Assembly (NCBI RefSeq): GCF_037975245.1
Contig: NC_092577.1
Span: forward strand, 33,438,398 to 33,502,397
Reading direction: 5' to 3'
DNA from: Apostichopus japonicus
Taxonomy: Eukaryota > Echinodermata > Holothuroidea > Aspidochirotida > Stichopodidae
DNA: 64,000 bases
The notes beneath the pieces are model-generated. The model worked only from the letters and a program-made list of their open reading frames with translations. It had not been told where the DNA came from and searched no databases. The position numbers and the translations under genes were made by a program. Below, one piece after another: positions 1 to 11,415 of this stretch (within the stretch, counting starts at the first letter, position 1; the number at the start of each line of letters is the position of its first letter).

Positions 1-510
1 GTGTATATCGGTAAAATACAAAATATATTTCTAAATAAACTACCCTCCCCTCACTCACAACACCCAACCCCCATTTTTTCCAATTTTTCCCCATGAAAAT
101 CTACATATATATAAAATATATGAAAACACCATTTACATACAGTTTGATAGTAGGTAACTTCTGTGGAAATGGTTTTACCTTTACCAATAAAATAAGAACT
201 GAGTGACATTCGTGCTTTGTAACCCTATCATCTAGTGCAGCCGTGATACTGACAGCATATACTATCACCTCCCTTCCTCCCCCCTTCTTCCCCCTCTTCC
301 TCCCCCCTTCCTCCCCCTCCCAATAAAATTCAGGTTGTCGGAAGGAAAAATGGGGAAACTTTTTTAAATAATTGTTTGGGCTTAGAGAGATCATAAAAAA
401 AACGTACCAACATGAAGAAGATGTAATGAAATAAAACAAGCATGATTATTAATAAGTATTGCACTGTGTAACTTTAACAATAAAAGCAACATAAGTAAAC
501 CATGCTGATT
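1..510. other. Gene-free left edge with pyrimidine tract
   Basis: I see no supported gene here. A strongly pyrimidine-biased tract of CCTTCCTCC-like words lies at about 262-322. A 112-codon minus-strand open frame crosses the region, but it is driven by this low-complexity tract and resembles no family. Confidence 0.5.
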
Positions 511-1780
511 CTCGGGCTGGGTAAACTGCCAACCTACCCGACCTGCTGGGGTACAATGCCAGCATACCCGAGAACCTGCTGGGTAAAATGCCAACATACC
601 CATCCTACTGGGTTAAAGCCAACATAAACGACATACTGGCTAAAATGCCAACATATCTGATCTGCTGGGTAAACTGTTAATATACCCAACGACCTGCTGG
701 GTAAAATGCCAATATACCCGGCCTACTTGGTAAATGCACACATACCCAACGGCCTGCTGGGTAAAATGCACACATACCCAACGGCCTGCTGGGTAAAATG
801 CCAACGCACCTGGGCTACTGGGTTAATGCCAACATACCTGACTTGCTGGGTAAAATGCCACATACCCGACGACCTGCTGGGTTTAAATGCAACATATCCG
901 ACCTGCTGGTTAAAATAATAATAATGTACATTTATACTGCGCCCCTATGACACAAGTGTCGTCACAAGTGCCTAACAATCACAATAAAATGCCAACATAC
1001 CCGACAACCAGCTGGGTAAAATGCCAACATACCCGACAACCAGCTGGGTAAAATGCCAACATACCCGACAACCAGCTGGGTAAAATGCCAACATACCCGA
1101 CAACCAGCTGGGTAAAATGCCAACATACCCGAAAACCTGCTGGATAAACTGCCAAGATACCCAAAAACCTGCTGAATAAACTGCCAACATACCCGACAAC
1201 CTGCTGGGTAAAATGCCAACATACCCGACAACCAGCTGGGTAAAATACCAACTTACCCGACAAACTGCTGGATAAACTGCCAAGATACCCGACAACCTGC
1301 TGGATAAACTGCCAACATACCCAACAACCGGCTGGGGTAAACTGTTAACATACCCGATATGCTGGGTATACTGCCAATGTATCCAACCTGCTGGGTAAAA
1401 TGCCAATATACCCGACAACCTGCTGGATAAACTGCCAACATACCCAACAACCGGCTGGGGTAAACTGTTAACATACCCGATATGCTGGGTATACTGCCAA
1501 TGTATCCAACCTGCTGGGTAAAATGCCAATATACCCAACAACCTGCTGGGTAAATTGCCAACATACCCGACAACCTGCTTGGGTAAACTATTAACATACC
1601 CGATATGCTGGGTATACTGCCAATATACCCAACCTGCTGGGTAAAATGCCAACATACCCAACAACCTGCTGGGTAAAATGCCAACATACCCGACAACCTG
1701 CTTGGAAAAACTATTAACATAACCGATATGCTGGGTATACTGCCAATATACCCAACCTACTGGGTAAACTGTTAACATAC
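511..1780. repeat. 32-bp minisatellite array
   Basis: Roughly 35-38 degenerate copies of a unit of about 32 bp read around the core CTGCTGGGTAAAATGCCAAC and ATACCCGACAA. The array is interrupted at about 911-986 by unrelated sequence containing a short ATA-rich stretch. Copies in the left block (511-910) are more diverged than those in the right block (987-1780). Several long minus-strand open frames rich in YPAG and GYVG words are by-products of the repeat and are not genes. Confidence 0.92.
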
Positions 1781-2275
1781 TTTTAATGACTAAAACCAAT
1801 TCCTTTTCTAAGACACAAATACTTGAGCAAAGAAACATGGCAAACTGGTTGGTTCTGACAAAACATACATTTAAATGCCTCATCTATAACCTCTCTGCTC
1901 TAGGTTTGCATAGATTCCAATTCTAATTCAAAGATCTTACAAATGTATTCTTTTAGCAGGTCTACAGAATTTGCATACGTAACTCAAAGAAGGCAAAGAT
2001 GTTAAAGGGGTATTCCTGAGGCAGATATTGTAACACTTACCGTAGAGAGGGAAAAAAAGTTACTCCACAGTATCAGTTAGAAAACTCAACATTCTTAACA
2101 TATCGTCCCTCACTTGAGATAAGAATGATTGAACGTAACCAAAAAGCTTTTTCTTTTATAATTTATAACCTTTTTGCCTGATTTATTCTTTGAAAATGTG
2201 ATATATATTAGGAATGCTCCTTGAATTAATTCACTCAATTAATTCTGTAGTCATTCAACAGTATACAAATAATAA
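1781..2275. other. Gene-free spacer
   Basis: AT-rich sequence with no coding frame, tRNA-like fold or clear repeat that I can recognise. Confidence 0.4.
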
Positions 2276-2420
2276 AAGGTTATGAGTGCAATAGTGCAAA
2301 TATTTCATGAGTTGAAATATGGAATTTTCTATTCAACGAGGCGCAGCCAAGTTGAATGGAACAAATTACATCTTTCAACGAATGACATATTTGCACTATT
2401 GCACGAATGGAAACCATTCA
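2276..2420. mobile_element. Small foldback (MITE-like) element
   Basis: A perfect 18-bp inverted repeat lies at 2286-2303 and 2387-2404 (GTGCAATAGTGCAAATAT and its complement). Inside it is a second, imperfect palindrome around TTCAACGAGGCGCAGCCAAG and GTTGAATGG. The whole unit can fold into a cruciform. I could not define target duplications, so the exact ends are uncertain. A 196-codon open frame running through it has no recognisable homology and is probably spurious. Confidence 0.65.
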
Positions 2421-3879
2421 TTATTTGTTTTATACAGCATATTATATTAAGATGGGTAAAATGCACTCATGCAACAGATTGTTTTGAACAGACATGTTTC
2501 TCTGCTCACTTACCATTGAAAAAAGTGCTACCAAAAAAGTATAACCCATGGTTCTATTTCATACAGTGGAATAGAGTGGATTTTGCATGCCATCAACGAG
2601 CAATTGACCAATCAAATGACCAGAATACAATAAGGTGTTGTATAATAGTCATTGAGTCATTCTGTAGTCATTCAGTTTCATTCAACATTCAATTTCCCTG
2701 GAATAACACATTAAGTACGCCATTTTCAGCCGTCGTTTCCTTCTTCCTTTTCTCTCTTCTTCTCATCTTCTTTCTCAACTTTCGTGTTCTCCAGAATCTA
2801 TATATAGATATATACCGCAGGCCTTGGCTGCCATCACCTTTCGTCGTCAGAGGAAAACTCTGTTGCGGATAATGGTGTCCATTCATGGGTCGAGAAAACA
2901 TTTGCACCTGCCAAGCAAAACAAAGTAAATCCTTGTTTCAAAGGCGGGTGATTATTTTTTTCTCAACCTGAATGTAATATAATACTACTGACATCAGCTG
3001 TTACTATGGAACAGTGTCCCTGTCCCAATCAAAATGGAAATTTGCATCATGAAAATTTGCATAACAGCAATTTTGCATAATTGACATTTGCATAAAATAC
3101 GCTTTGGAGGTCATTTCATGGACTGTTCTAGTTTTGTAAACAATTTCTCGAGTGTTCAATGTAAAATAAAAGTTTAGCCCCTTCCTGCGAGAAAACAATC
3201 ACCTTCACAAAGCACTTCTAGTGATACCAATGATGTTCAGAAATTGTTATCCTTCTCCTGCAAGAAACATTTGTGCCTCTCCAATGCCAGAATGGTATAG
3301 TCTTTCCACATTTGTTTCCATTGCTTCGGAAATGGTTAAGAAGTTATTAACGATGCCCCCCCCCCTCCCGCTTTGGAAATTATGGGCCATGAGTCATTGT
3401 AGTGACGATCGAAAAATGAGTCAAAGAGCTTAATACGGGTGGCTCACAGTCCGAGTAGCGGAAGGCCCAAATAAAAAAAATTAATCGATTAAAAACTTTT
3501 TGCAATAGAATCTGTCTTGTGGGGATTTCATTTCAAATTTTTTGTTCAATAACTTTCTGTTACTAATTTTTAGTATTTGCACTAACATATTATGTCAAAA
3601 CCATACAATGTGCATTTCTAGAAATCAGTCTTCGGGGAATATAACGTAAGATGATTTCAGGCATCACAAATTTATGGGTAGATGCTAGCATAGGAAAATC
3701 ACCACATGCAAAAATCAGGGACAGGTTTGGAAAGCCATTTTTTTCCAGACCAAAGGGGACGGGGGGGGGGTGATATAATGACATCTGTTACCCATTTTGC
3801 CAAAGAATGCCATAGCCTTAAAAGCCTATGGGGAATAAAACACTACAAGAGACCATTTTCATTATTGCTATGAAGTTGT
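2421..3879. other. Gene-free spacer downstream of FBXO16-like gene
   Basis: No supported coding sequence. There is a pyrimidine-rich run near 2725-2785 and a short C-run near 3355-3367. The part nearest 3879 is presumably the 3' untranslated region of the minus-strand F-box gene, but I found no convincing polyadenylation signal. Confidence 0.4.
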
Positions 3880-4113
3880 TCAGAGGTATCTCAAATCAGG
3901 CTTACTTGGTGCATCCCGAGCTGTTCTGGTGAAGACTTTTGACGTCTTTACCGGCATGACAGAGCTGACTGGTTTTGGTCTCAACGTGGCATCGTTTCCT
4001 GAGACCGTCTCTGCGTTCGTCACCTGCTCTCCATTCTTTTGAGCCCACTCTGGCCGATTGGACGACCGCCCGTTACTTCGACCGGACGAGGGCGATGCTG
4101 CTTTTTCCAAGTT
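3880..4113 (-). CDS. FBXO16: FBXO16 candidate last exon B
   Basis: Acceptor ATATCCACAG, then 77 codons and stop, starting NLEKAASPSSGRSNG and ending SKPDLRYL. Also in phase with exon 6 and coding-like in composition (GC-richer, Ser/Lys/Pro-rich). It cannot be joined in phase after candidate A, so the two would be alternatives. Confidence 0.5.
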   Translation of the reverse strand, partial: NLEKAASPSSGRSNGRSSNRPEWAQKNGEQVTNAETVSGNDATLRPKPVSSVMPVKTSKVFTRTARDAPSKPDLRYL

Positions 4114-7100
4114 CTGTGGATATCAAACGTTTTATCTTTCAAAACTTTTTCTACAGATCTTGGGGCAGTTTTCAAAATGCATTGAGGATGGCTCGGATGG
4201 ATGGCATGAAAATCCCCTTGATGCGCTTGTGGAACCCTTTTCCTGAAATCAAGTTTAACTGAACAGAGAAAGGCGAGTGGATAGGGCGAATGTTGTTTCT
4301 AGCGAAGTTGGAACTGGAGTAGGTAGGTTTTGGTTCGGGTTAGATTTTATACGGACCTCATTTGGCAGACACATGTAGGCTCTAGTTTTAGCCTGTAACT
4401 GACTAGAATAGATATGCAATGAATTTTTAAACGGGAAGCATTTCCTATTTTTTTTTCTGTCAAATCTCTTGAAATGCAAAGTTATTAGCATTACTCACAG
4501 ATACAGATCTGGATTTCTTCAACTTGTAACTCGTAACAGTGATGGGTGTATTGGATCGATTGACCAATGGTCTCTCGTTTTGGTTGTTCAGACCTCCGTC
4601 ATAGCTCGGACTTCGTCCCATCTTGGTAGTTTTCGCTTTGCCTTGCCTCCTCTGTCTGTGAAAAGATAAATCGAACTGTATCGGGAAGGGAAACGTTAAC
4701 GATGTCCTGACCTCGTAATGAAAATATCTGCAGTTTATCCAGACAGAGAGACAAACAGTTGGACAGACGGACTACAGAATGACACAGAACTGCCATCGCA
4801 GTAAAAGAGAAACGTTTCGTCGTCTCAACGGTCCTCTTTATAGCCCGCTTCGTCCACGGGATACAGACCTCTAGAAATTGATTCATCTTACACGGAAAAT
4901 TAGAATGTGAAATGCGATCTTACGCCAAGCGGGTAGGAGATGTTTCAACCAGTGCAAGACCGAGTAGAATCATCTCAATATTAACAGAAAAATTGAAAGA
5001 CGTTTATCGAAACAAAAATCTACGATGAATTTTCGGCTCTGTTTACCTCTTTCCCTCTGATCAGATTTGCAAATTAATGCCGAGCTACTTTTTTCATCGG
5101 ACGACCTACCCTGTTCCTTTTTGGAGTTTTTACCGAATGAATTTGAGTATGATCCTGGCACACTACTATGCAAGGGTCGTTGGGTTCTTAGAAACTTCTT
5201 ACGACCAAAACCTGTGATAATTTAGATTTACCTAGCAACGAGCAGATCGTCCTTGTTGTCGAGGTAATTGTTTCTGTGTATATCCTCAACTTTTGGATCT
5301 GTACCCCTCCAAGGTTTGTGATCCAAAGGTTTTGGCGGCTTAACTTTCAACGGCGTTCTCCTCACTTCTGGTTTTCTAGTCTTTTTATCGTCCTCTTTTG
5401 GCGATTTGTTAGCAGTCTTTTTCGCAGATTGGTCCTGCAGGTCAGAAAAATTTGGGAAACAAAAACTTTTAAAATACACTGAAAAAGTGTACCTGGATAC
5501 CTTTAACAAGTAATAAGCCTTCTGTCGAATGCTTAATCCAGTTGTACAAATCAAACTGAACTTCAGGTGAAGCAAAAGTCCACAAAACTGAGGGATATTT
5601 TTATATCGTAGGTACTAGATGTTCAAGAGTGGATAGATTATAGGAGGGGGGGGGGGGGAAGATATAGATGGATGTCAGATTGTTACAGACTGGATTCATA
5701 TAGTAAAAAAATACAAAATAAAATACAACTGTTAGCAAACTGCTTATCCACGAGAGAGTCTGTGTAATAGAATGTGTAAAAGTAAGTTGGCCTGACGTTT
5801 CGATCCTAGCAGGATCTTCTTCAAAAAAAGCTAAAATAATACAGCGGAAGGTTTTAAAGGGTTCATCACTGACCAGAAAATGGGGAGTTAGCACTCCGTT
5901 CATACCTAAACCGAGTTCTGCCATTTCCTTTTACGAGGATAGATACAGTAGCGTCCACCGGCTTTACATAGACATGGAGCAACCATTGCCAAATCAAGAA
6001 GAGAACCGATGATATGGGCTGCTAGTCATGAAACATGTTTGAGAGCTTTTTTGGGGGAAACCTGTCAATGAGTAAACATTGACAATTCCAGAAAAGACCA
6101 GATGAAATGGGCTGCTTGTCATGAAACATGTTTGAGAGCTTTTTTGGGAAACCATTGGATATTGGATGTTCTTAATTCAAGATGTCAAATGTTCCCCCGA
6201 AAATGAGTACAACGGTTGACTGTTTGCACATCAGTTCATGCATATATGCGTACATGACTACATTTATACTGGGAAGACGAGTAGTAGCTGTACGGTTCTG
6301 TCAAAATCACAAGCCCATCGTCAGCTCCACTTCAAAAATAGGTTAGAAATGCCCGATATACAGTTCATGAGTCCAGCAAGAGGTCATTCATTCCGGATGG
6401 AGGACAGTGCACAGAAATTACCGGACAGTCTAACCGCATGCTGGACATTCCGGCGGCCCAACCACCGAGTCTTCTTTACAGTAAGCAGCAAATGCACTCA
6501 CCTGGGTTGATATGTAGTTGAGACTTCGGACATTCTCCAGGTATAGCCTTTTCCAAACTCCTGTTTCACAAGGGTTTGGAGTAAATGTTAACTGCCAGCC
6601 TAGTTTGATTGCCTTGGGCATCCAAAGTTGGTCTAACTCTGTCAGATACTTCCAAAACCAGCAGACCTAGAAGAGAGAGGAGACACAAAATATATATGTG
6701 TTAAAGTTAGTCAGCCTGATGTTTCGATCCTAGCAGGATCTTCTTCAAAGGCTAAATGACAAGTAACAGTAACAGAAGGGACAAAAACACGCACAGAATA
6801 CAGACAGGTTAATGAGCACGGTGAATACAAAGAGATGGATGAAAGGGGATTAGTAGACAAGGGATGGAGAGAAGAAAGAAAGAAACCTACAGGGGAAGAG
6901 GAGAGGTAGGAGATAAACAGTGGAGGGACAAAGGGAGGATTAAAGGAACGGGGTAGGGAATAAACTGGAGAAGGACAAAGACAGAAAGGTGTGGAGAGAG
7001 AGGAAAATATATATGTGTAAAAGAAAACATATATGTGTAAAAGTATATATGTGTAAAAGTAAGTTGGCCTGACTTACTTTTACACATTCTCTTGTAACAC

Positions 7101-9692
7101 AGGCTCTCTAGTGGAGAAGCAGTTTGCTAACAGTTTTTATTTTATTTTGATATTTACAAAATATATATATATATATGATGCAGTCAACTGAAGAGCTTTT
7201 CAAAATGGCTTCTTGAAAATGATTTTGATTAAGTTTTCCTTCTTCTTGTATGATTTAAATTCAAAATTCTGACAGCATTTCAGTTGATTAGCTTGCCTAT
7301 AGTTGTAAACAATGCTATTAATGATTTAAAACAATTACCAATCCAGACATGATGGACATATGCTACATTGGATCTTGAGCAGCTAAAGCTGATTTTGAGA
7401 CCTAGTTTGATAATCTCTTCTAGGGTCTTGTTTGGGGCCAATGAAAGTAAACTAATTACATGATAACATTTTCATGTATTGATGATGTTGATTTCAGTTA
7501 AAACAAATCTTAGAGAGGGAAAGATAATCCTATTTGTTTTCTCTTTTCTTTCTGTTTTCCATAATTTAAAATTTTTGTCCAATATTTTGTTTCTTAATTT
7601 CTTTTCTATTGTTCCTTTATCATTTTCTTATCCTTTTTTTTTTTTTTCTTCTATTGTTTTCTTTCTTTCTTCCTTTTTTTAAAAATTATTTTATATTTTT
7701 TATATTTTTTACCTGTCTTACAGTCATTGTAAATGAGGGTCTTAGAAAAGATAAGCTCTGGTGATCTTCGCTTATTATAAGGTTGATATTAATAAGTTAG
7801 AAGAGGAAAGTTATATGGTTTAAATATCCTGCTATAGTACTGCATATATACTGTTCGGCAAAAATTAATAAGACCCCGACAATGACTTACACATTCAGCA
7901 AAGATTGCAAAAATTTTCTATACTTTCCTAAAAGCTGTTCATCAAGGGTATCTCCACCATACAACAAACTTACATAGATAAAGAAAAATTGTCGTTCCTT
8001 TGACAGATTATACAGACCAAAGAAACTTCCATCCCTGACATATTGGAGATGGGGTAGAAAAAGATATGAATATAACTGTGGCACGCCAAAAGCGACAACA
8101 AAAAATTGGTAAGAAATTACGTGCACCCAAGTCATTATTTACTGAATTTTTGTCGCTTTTGGCATTCCATATATATCACTGCAGTACCTGTGAGCATCTG
8201 CATAAACTTCTCGGGTCAAGGTAAGAGAACACATACAAGGACAGAGCACGTGGGAGCTGCCGTGTGAAGTCTTCTCTGTCAACCGGTAATCTCATAAGAA
8301 GAATCTTTTGAGCTTGTTGAAGTTGCGAGACTGAGCATCTCTCCATGATGTCTGTCAGAACGTTCCTCTTCTGAGCGTCGTTCCACTTTTCGAGCTGAAA
8401 TGATACATTTGATACCCGCATAAATGGCAGATTCATGATATGAAACAATTTTCGAGCTGAAAATACATGTATCCATGGGCAGACCTACATAGCACAAGAT
8501 ATAAAACAATGAACAAAGTTTAAGAAAAAAACAATCATAACATTTCGAATAAATTGAAAAGAACTTTGCAAAAAAGCAGCGTTTGGTCTATTAACCAATG
8601 CCACCATTATTCATATGTTAAGAGAGCTCGTGGATATCTTAAATTCAGCATTTGCAAAAACCCATCTCCGTCGCCGGAAGTAAAACATTCATAATGAAGA
8701 AAAAAAACATAACAAATTGAACCTCATGTGGCTTGATGATGTCATGATTAGACTTGATCAAGTCTTCAGCAGTATATGAGAAGGATGATTGTATCTGCTA
8801 CATGGAATAAGATGTTTTCCAATCTACAGCTGTTTACAGAATTTTTTCATGATATTTATATCTAGAGCTATATCACATAGAGCAATGATGTTGCTTGCAT
8901 TTGTGTCTCCTATGATATTATTAAGGGGCAGAGGTCTCACTGCAATGCAAGTATATCCTATTGCAGAATTCTAAGTTATCAAACAGTCTAAATAATACAG
9001 GGAAAGACCACATGGGATGGATACTATACTAACAATGTGGGTTCTGTGATAACTGAACATGATATCTATAGTGTTATAACAAAAAAAAGCACACAATAAA
9101 GCATCAAACTCAATTCCATCACACTAATGAAGTTAGTAACACAGAACAAATCCCTTTTTCACTATGGGTAGATAAACATGAAAGGAACTTGCTCACCCAT
9201 TTATTAAGTAATATTCTTCTTTCTTCAAATACCTGGAAAAAAAGGAAAAGAATAGGGAGCCTATCAAAGGTTTAGTTTGTATTTCATGTCATTTCCTTGT
9301 CAAAATAAAGTGTTTAATTCCCCTGAACTGAAGAGTTGACCTTTCTGAAAAAGAAATCAAAAAAGGTATGCACATTTTCAGTCGCGTGGACTGTACTCGT
9401 CAAACTAGCAGATGAGAAAATGTTAATAGAAAATTATGCTAAAGAATGTGTCAAAATGGGAACCACAGAAACAAGTAGTTTAAAAAATTAAACTCAAGTT
9501 ACCTTTTTCTATTCCATTTGTTTTTTAGAAAAATTGAATTGTAATTGTAATGTAACTTTTGTAAGCCTAACGTTACTGTACCTTATCATTAGCTGATGGA
9601 TCACTCATTGGTGTCCAAGCACTAAATCTTATTTTAGAATCAAGATTTTTCTTCTTGTTATCGATTAGCTTCTGTTGGGCTGACCAAGCCAT
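3880..9692 (-). CDS. FBXO16: F-box only protein 16 homologue (gene span)
   Basis: F-box proteins link substrates to the SCF (SKP1-CUL1) ubiquitin ligase; the FBXO16 substrate in this organism is unknown. Coding exons: 9582-9692, 9197-9232, 8188-8394, 6502-6666, 5232-5434, 4499-4655, and a last exon at either 4132-4242 or 3880-4113. All junctions fit GT-AG and every phase closes. The protein is 329 or 370 aa. It starts MAWSAQQK, then VFEERRILLNKW, WNDAQKRNVLTDIMERCSVS, the F-box at about residues 95-140 (LPRALSLYVFSYLDPRSL, then WKYLTELDQLW), PWRGTDP and NYLDNKDD, matching FBXO16 in order as I know the family. An in-frame TAA precedes the start, which has A at -3 and G at +4. The gene is divergent from Staufen. 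The C-terminus is uncertain. Confidence 0.88.
4132..4242 (-). CDS. FBXO16: FBXO16 candidate last exon A
   Basis: Acceptor GATTTCAG, then 36 codons and stop, starting EKGSTSASRGFS and ending CRKSFER. In phase with exon 6. Not clearly conserved. It would be the proximal of two possible terminal exons. Confidence 0.4.
   Translation of the reverse strand, partial: EKGSTSASRGFSCHPSEPSSMHFENCPKICRKSFER
4499..4655 (-). CDS. FBXO16: FBXO16 exon 6 (basic C-terminal segment)
   Basis: 157 bp, acceptor TTCACAG, donor GTGAGT. It joins exon 5 in the correct phase to give LLVAR-QRRQGKAKTTKM, comparable to the basic stretch that follows NYLDN in the family, and ends KSRSVS in phase 0. Confidence 0.7.
5232..5434 (-). 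CDS. FBXO16: FBXO16 exon 5 (basic linker, PWR and NYLDN motifs)
   Basis: 203 bp, acceptor CTGCAG, donor GTAAAT, ending in phase 2. Lys/Pro-rich, with KPWRGTDP and NNYLDNKDD; the family has an equivalent WR-D-P-T and NYLDN segment. Reading through the donor gives an immediate TAA stop, so a short isoform is possible. Confidence 0.82.
5712..5836 (+). mobile_element. Dispersed repeat R1 fragment (intron of FBXO16)
   Basis: Shares the R1 signature (AGTAAGTTGGCCTGACGTTT, then the hairpin GATCCTAGCAGGATC and CTTCTTCA) with copies near 6.7, 34.2, 45.6 and 55.5 kb. Also carries the flanking segment with GTTAGCAAACTG, found beside other copies. Possibly the end of a retroelement. Confidence 0.75.
6009..6155. 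repeat. Direct duplication of about 50 bp
   Basis: The segment with TGGGCTGCTAGTCATGAAAC followed by ATGTTTGAGAGCTTTTTTGG at 6009-6060 recurs almost unchanged at 6103-6155, 94 bp on, within an FBXO16 intron. Confidence 0.8.
6502..6666 (-). CDS. FBXO16: FBXO16 exon 4 (second half of F-box)
   Basis: 55 codons starting VCWFWKYLTELDQLW and ending NYISTQ, acceptor TTCTAG, donor GTGAGT. It completes the F-box and the conserved region after it (TFTPNPCETGVWKRLY). Confidence 0.9.
6700..7150. mobile_element. R1 repeat, two copies in opposite orientation
   Basis: The first part (about 6700-7016) is a long R1 copy with the hairpin segment and the purine-rich AGGGGATTAGTAGACAAG region. The second part (about 7050-7150) begins CTTACTTTTACACATTCT in the opposite orientation and carries the CAGTTTGCTAACAG end. 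The junction includes several short repeats of ATATATGTGTAAAAG. Confidence 0.72.
7600..7715 (+). repeat. T/C-rich low-complexity tract
   Basis: Long runs of T with CTTTC words in an intron of the F-box gene. It has no coding content. Confidence 0.7.
8188..8394 (-). CDS. FBXO16: FBXO16 exon 3 (linker and first half of F-box)
   Basis: 69 codons from LEKWNDAQKRN to RSLCRCSQ, acceptor TTTCAG, donor GTACTG, phase 0 at both ends. It contains DFTRQLPRALSLYVFSYLDP, the SKP1-contacting start of the F-box. Confidence 0.9.
9197..9232 (-). CDS. FBXO16: FBXO16 exon 2 (36-bp micro-exon)
   Basis: A 12-codon exon, VFEERRILLNKW, flanked by a CCAG acceptor and a GTGAGC donor, phase 0 at both ends. It would be missed by length-filtered gene finders. 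Confidence 0.82.
9582..9692 (-). CDS. FBXO16: FBXO16 exon 1 (start codon)
   Basis: 37 codons from ATG at 9692, ending in phase 0 at donor GTACAG. It reads MAWSAQQKLIDN and FSAWTPMSDPS; the SAWTP segment matches the N-terminal STWTP-type motif of FBXO16. Confidence 0.82.
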
Positions 9693-10872
9693 ACTTGAAG
9701 TTTCAATACCAATTTGTGCTTATTCTTTTTAAAAAAAGTAAAGCAGCTCCGAACCGTCCGCAACTGGCCTACCCGGTAACAGGATCTAACAAATAGTAGA
9801 CGGGATTTGTTTGGTTCATGGAGGCCGCCATTACAATTGGAAATATTTCGTAGACTTTGGTGTCCAAACTTTGTGATCAATGTGGAAAATGTATTTCGTA
9901 TAGGATGTAAGTATCATGTTCACCATACAAAAAAGGAAAATAAATTTAATTTTTTGCAACCTTTTTAATAACTTCAAGCGTGAGAACATTATATTTAATC
10001 CAACTGTTTGCTTAAAACGAGTAAAACAGTTCTTCTACTAGAGCAAACGAACTTTGACCTATGCTCCAAAGTATATTGCCCTAATCAAAACAGTGTTCGT
10101 TCGCCTGACTGCTACTCAGGACAAATCCGGGAGGAAAACAGCGTTCTTTGGCGTTTGCCAATGTCTTAAAGTGTTAAGAATTGGCAGTTCAAACAGAGGA
10201 CAGCTTTGCAGAAACCTTGGTTTCACGTTTTGGTCCTGGTTACCATTATTGGTAAACAAAATACGTCTTTTACATACCATTTTCACCCACGTGAGGTGTA
10301 AGCCTACCATTGTGTCTTACTTAGTCCACTGTGTAAACTGCCGGACTAGGCCTACATCACAACCTAGGTTCTTGGTGTTTCTGTTACACCAGGTGTTTCT
10401 GAAATGAGTACTAAACCAATGTTTAAATATAAGTCATAAAAAATTTATTTCCTATACTAGGTGTTACTTTTCTTCATTTGCAAACTAAGTTAGTCTTAAT
10501 TTAGCCTAGGCCTACCCTAGTCCAGCCTCGGCCAATCAAAAGTTCAAACTTGTCTTTTCCAGTTCTACTTCTAGCCTAGTAAGTAGTAACTAATATGTAG
10601 TAAAATGTTACATAGGCTAGCCTAGCCCAAATCATGATTAGATACTTTCCAGTATTAGCCTAGGCTTATCACCTTCATTTAGATTAGAATACATATTATG
10701 GTAGGCCTATACAGTAGGTCTCAGTAAACAAAGCAGGTTCTATCTCTGTTTATGAATAAAATTCATAGGCCCATTTGCATAGGGCCTAGGCCTATATGTT
10801 ATATTGTGACTAAGAGACATGATCTAGTTAAATACTACAACAGACTATCTAATGGCGGTAATGTGACCTACC

Positions 10873-11118
10873 AACCTGAAGCTATCCCAGGATTCATCAC
10901 AGGATTCATCCCAGGATTCTGAAGCTATCACAGGATTCATCCCAGGATTCAGATTCATCCCAGGATTCATCACAGGATTCCAATCCTGGGATGAATCTGA
11001 ATCCTGGGATGAATCCTGTGATAGCTTCAGAATCCTGTGATGAATCCTGGGATGAATCCTGTGATGAATCCTGGGATGAATCTGAATCCTGGGATGAATC
11101 CTGTGATAGCTTCAGGTT
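10873..11118. repeat. Large palindrome built of GGATTCATCCCA-like units
   Basis: The left half is made of CAGGATTCATCCCAGG and CACAGGATTC units; the right half carries their complements (AATCCTGGGATGAATC). The arms pair almost perfectly for about 90 bp around a loop of roughly 14 bases near 10970-10983. GAAGCTATC marks the outer edges and recurs inside both arms. Confidence 0.88.
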
Positions 11119-11415
11119 GGTTTTGACCTAGTTTCGAATGAGGTGTAACAGAAGTGTTAAACACCACCATAGACCCCAGAAAGTACACACACAGCTTGCT
11201 ACCGTCAGTTATTAGACACTTGTGTACAGTCAGTACATACAGCTTTGGTCAATACCCACAGCACAGTATACAAACGATACAGCGACAGACATCTCAGGTC
11301 CAGCTAAAGATAACAAGGTATCACGTTTCATCACTGTCTGCATTTTGTAGCGACACAAACAAAACGTCACTTGCAAGCAACAGAAAGTTAACTTTTTCAG
11401 ATGGCCTCACATGGT
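11119..11415 (+). repeat. Dispersed repeat R2, copy 1
   Basis: From GACCTAGTTTCGAATGAGG through TGTAACAGAAGTGTTA to AGCAACAGAAAGTTAACTTT. Near-identical copies occur at 58430-58743 (minus) and 63672-64000 (plus). This copy starts directly after the palindrome and lacks the leader present in the other two. No coding capacity is recognised. Confidence 0.85.

Noticed and set aside
972..1883. 303-codon minus-strand open frame and overlapping shorter ones
   Set aside because: They are read-through of the 32-bp minisatellite; residues follow the repeat and no domain is present.
2282..2872. 196-codon plus-strand open frame
   Set aside because: It runs through a foldback element, has no family resemblance and no splice or start context.
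4970..5190. Coding-like stretch in an FBXO16 intron (SSVPGSYSNSFGKNSKKEQG) considered as an exon between exons 5 and 6
   Set aside because: Its possible splice sites give phases that break the frame into exon 6, and the preceding intron would be only 45 bases; direct joining of exons 5 and 6 fits the family better.
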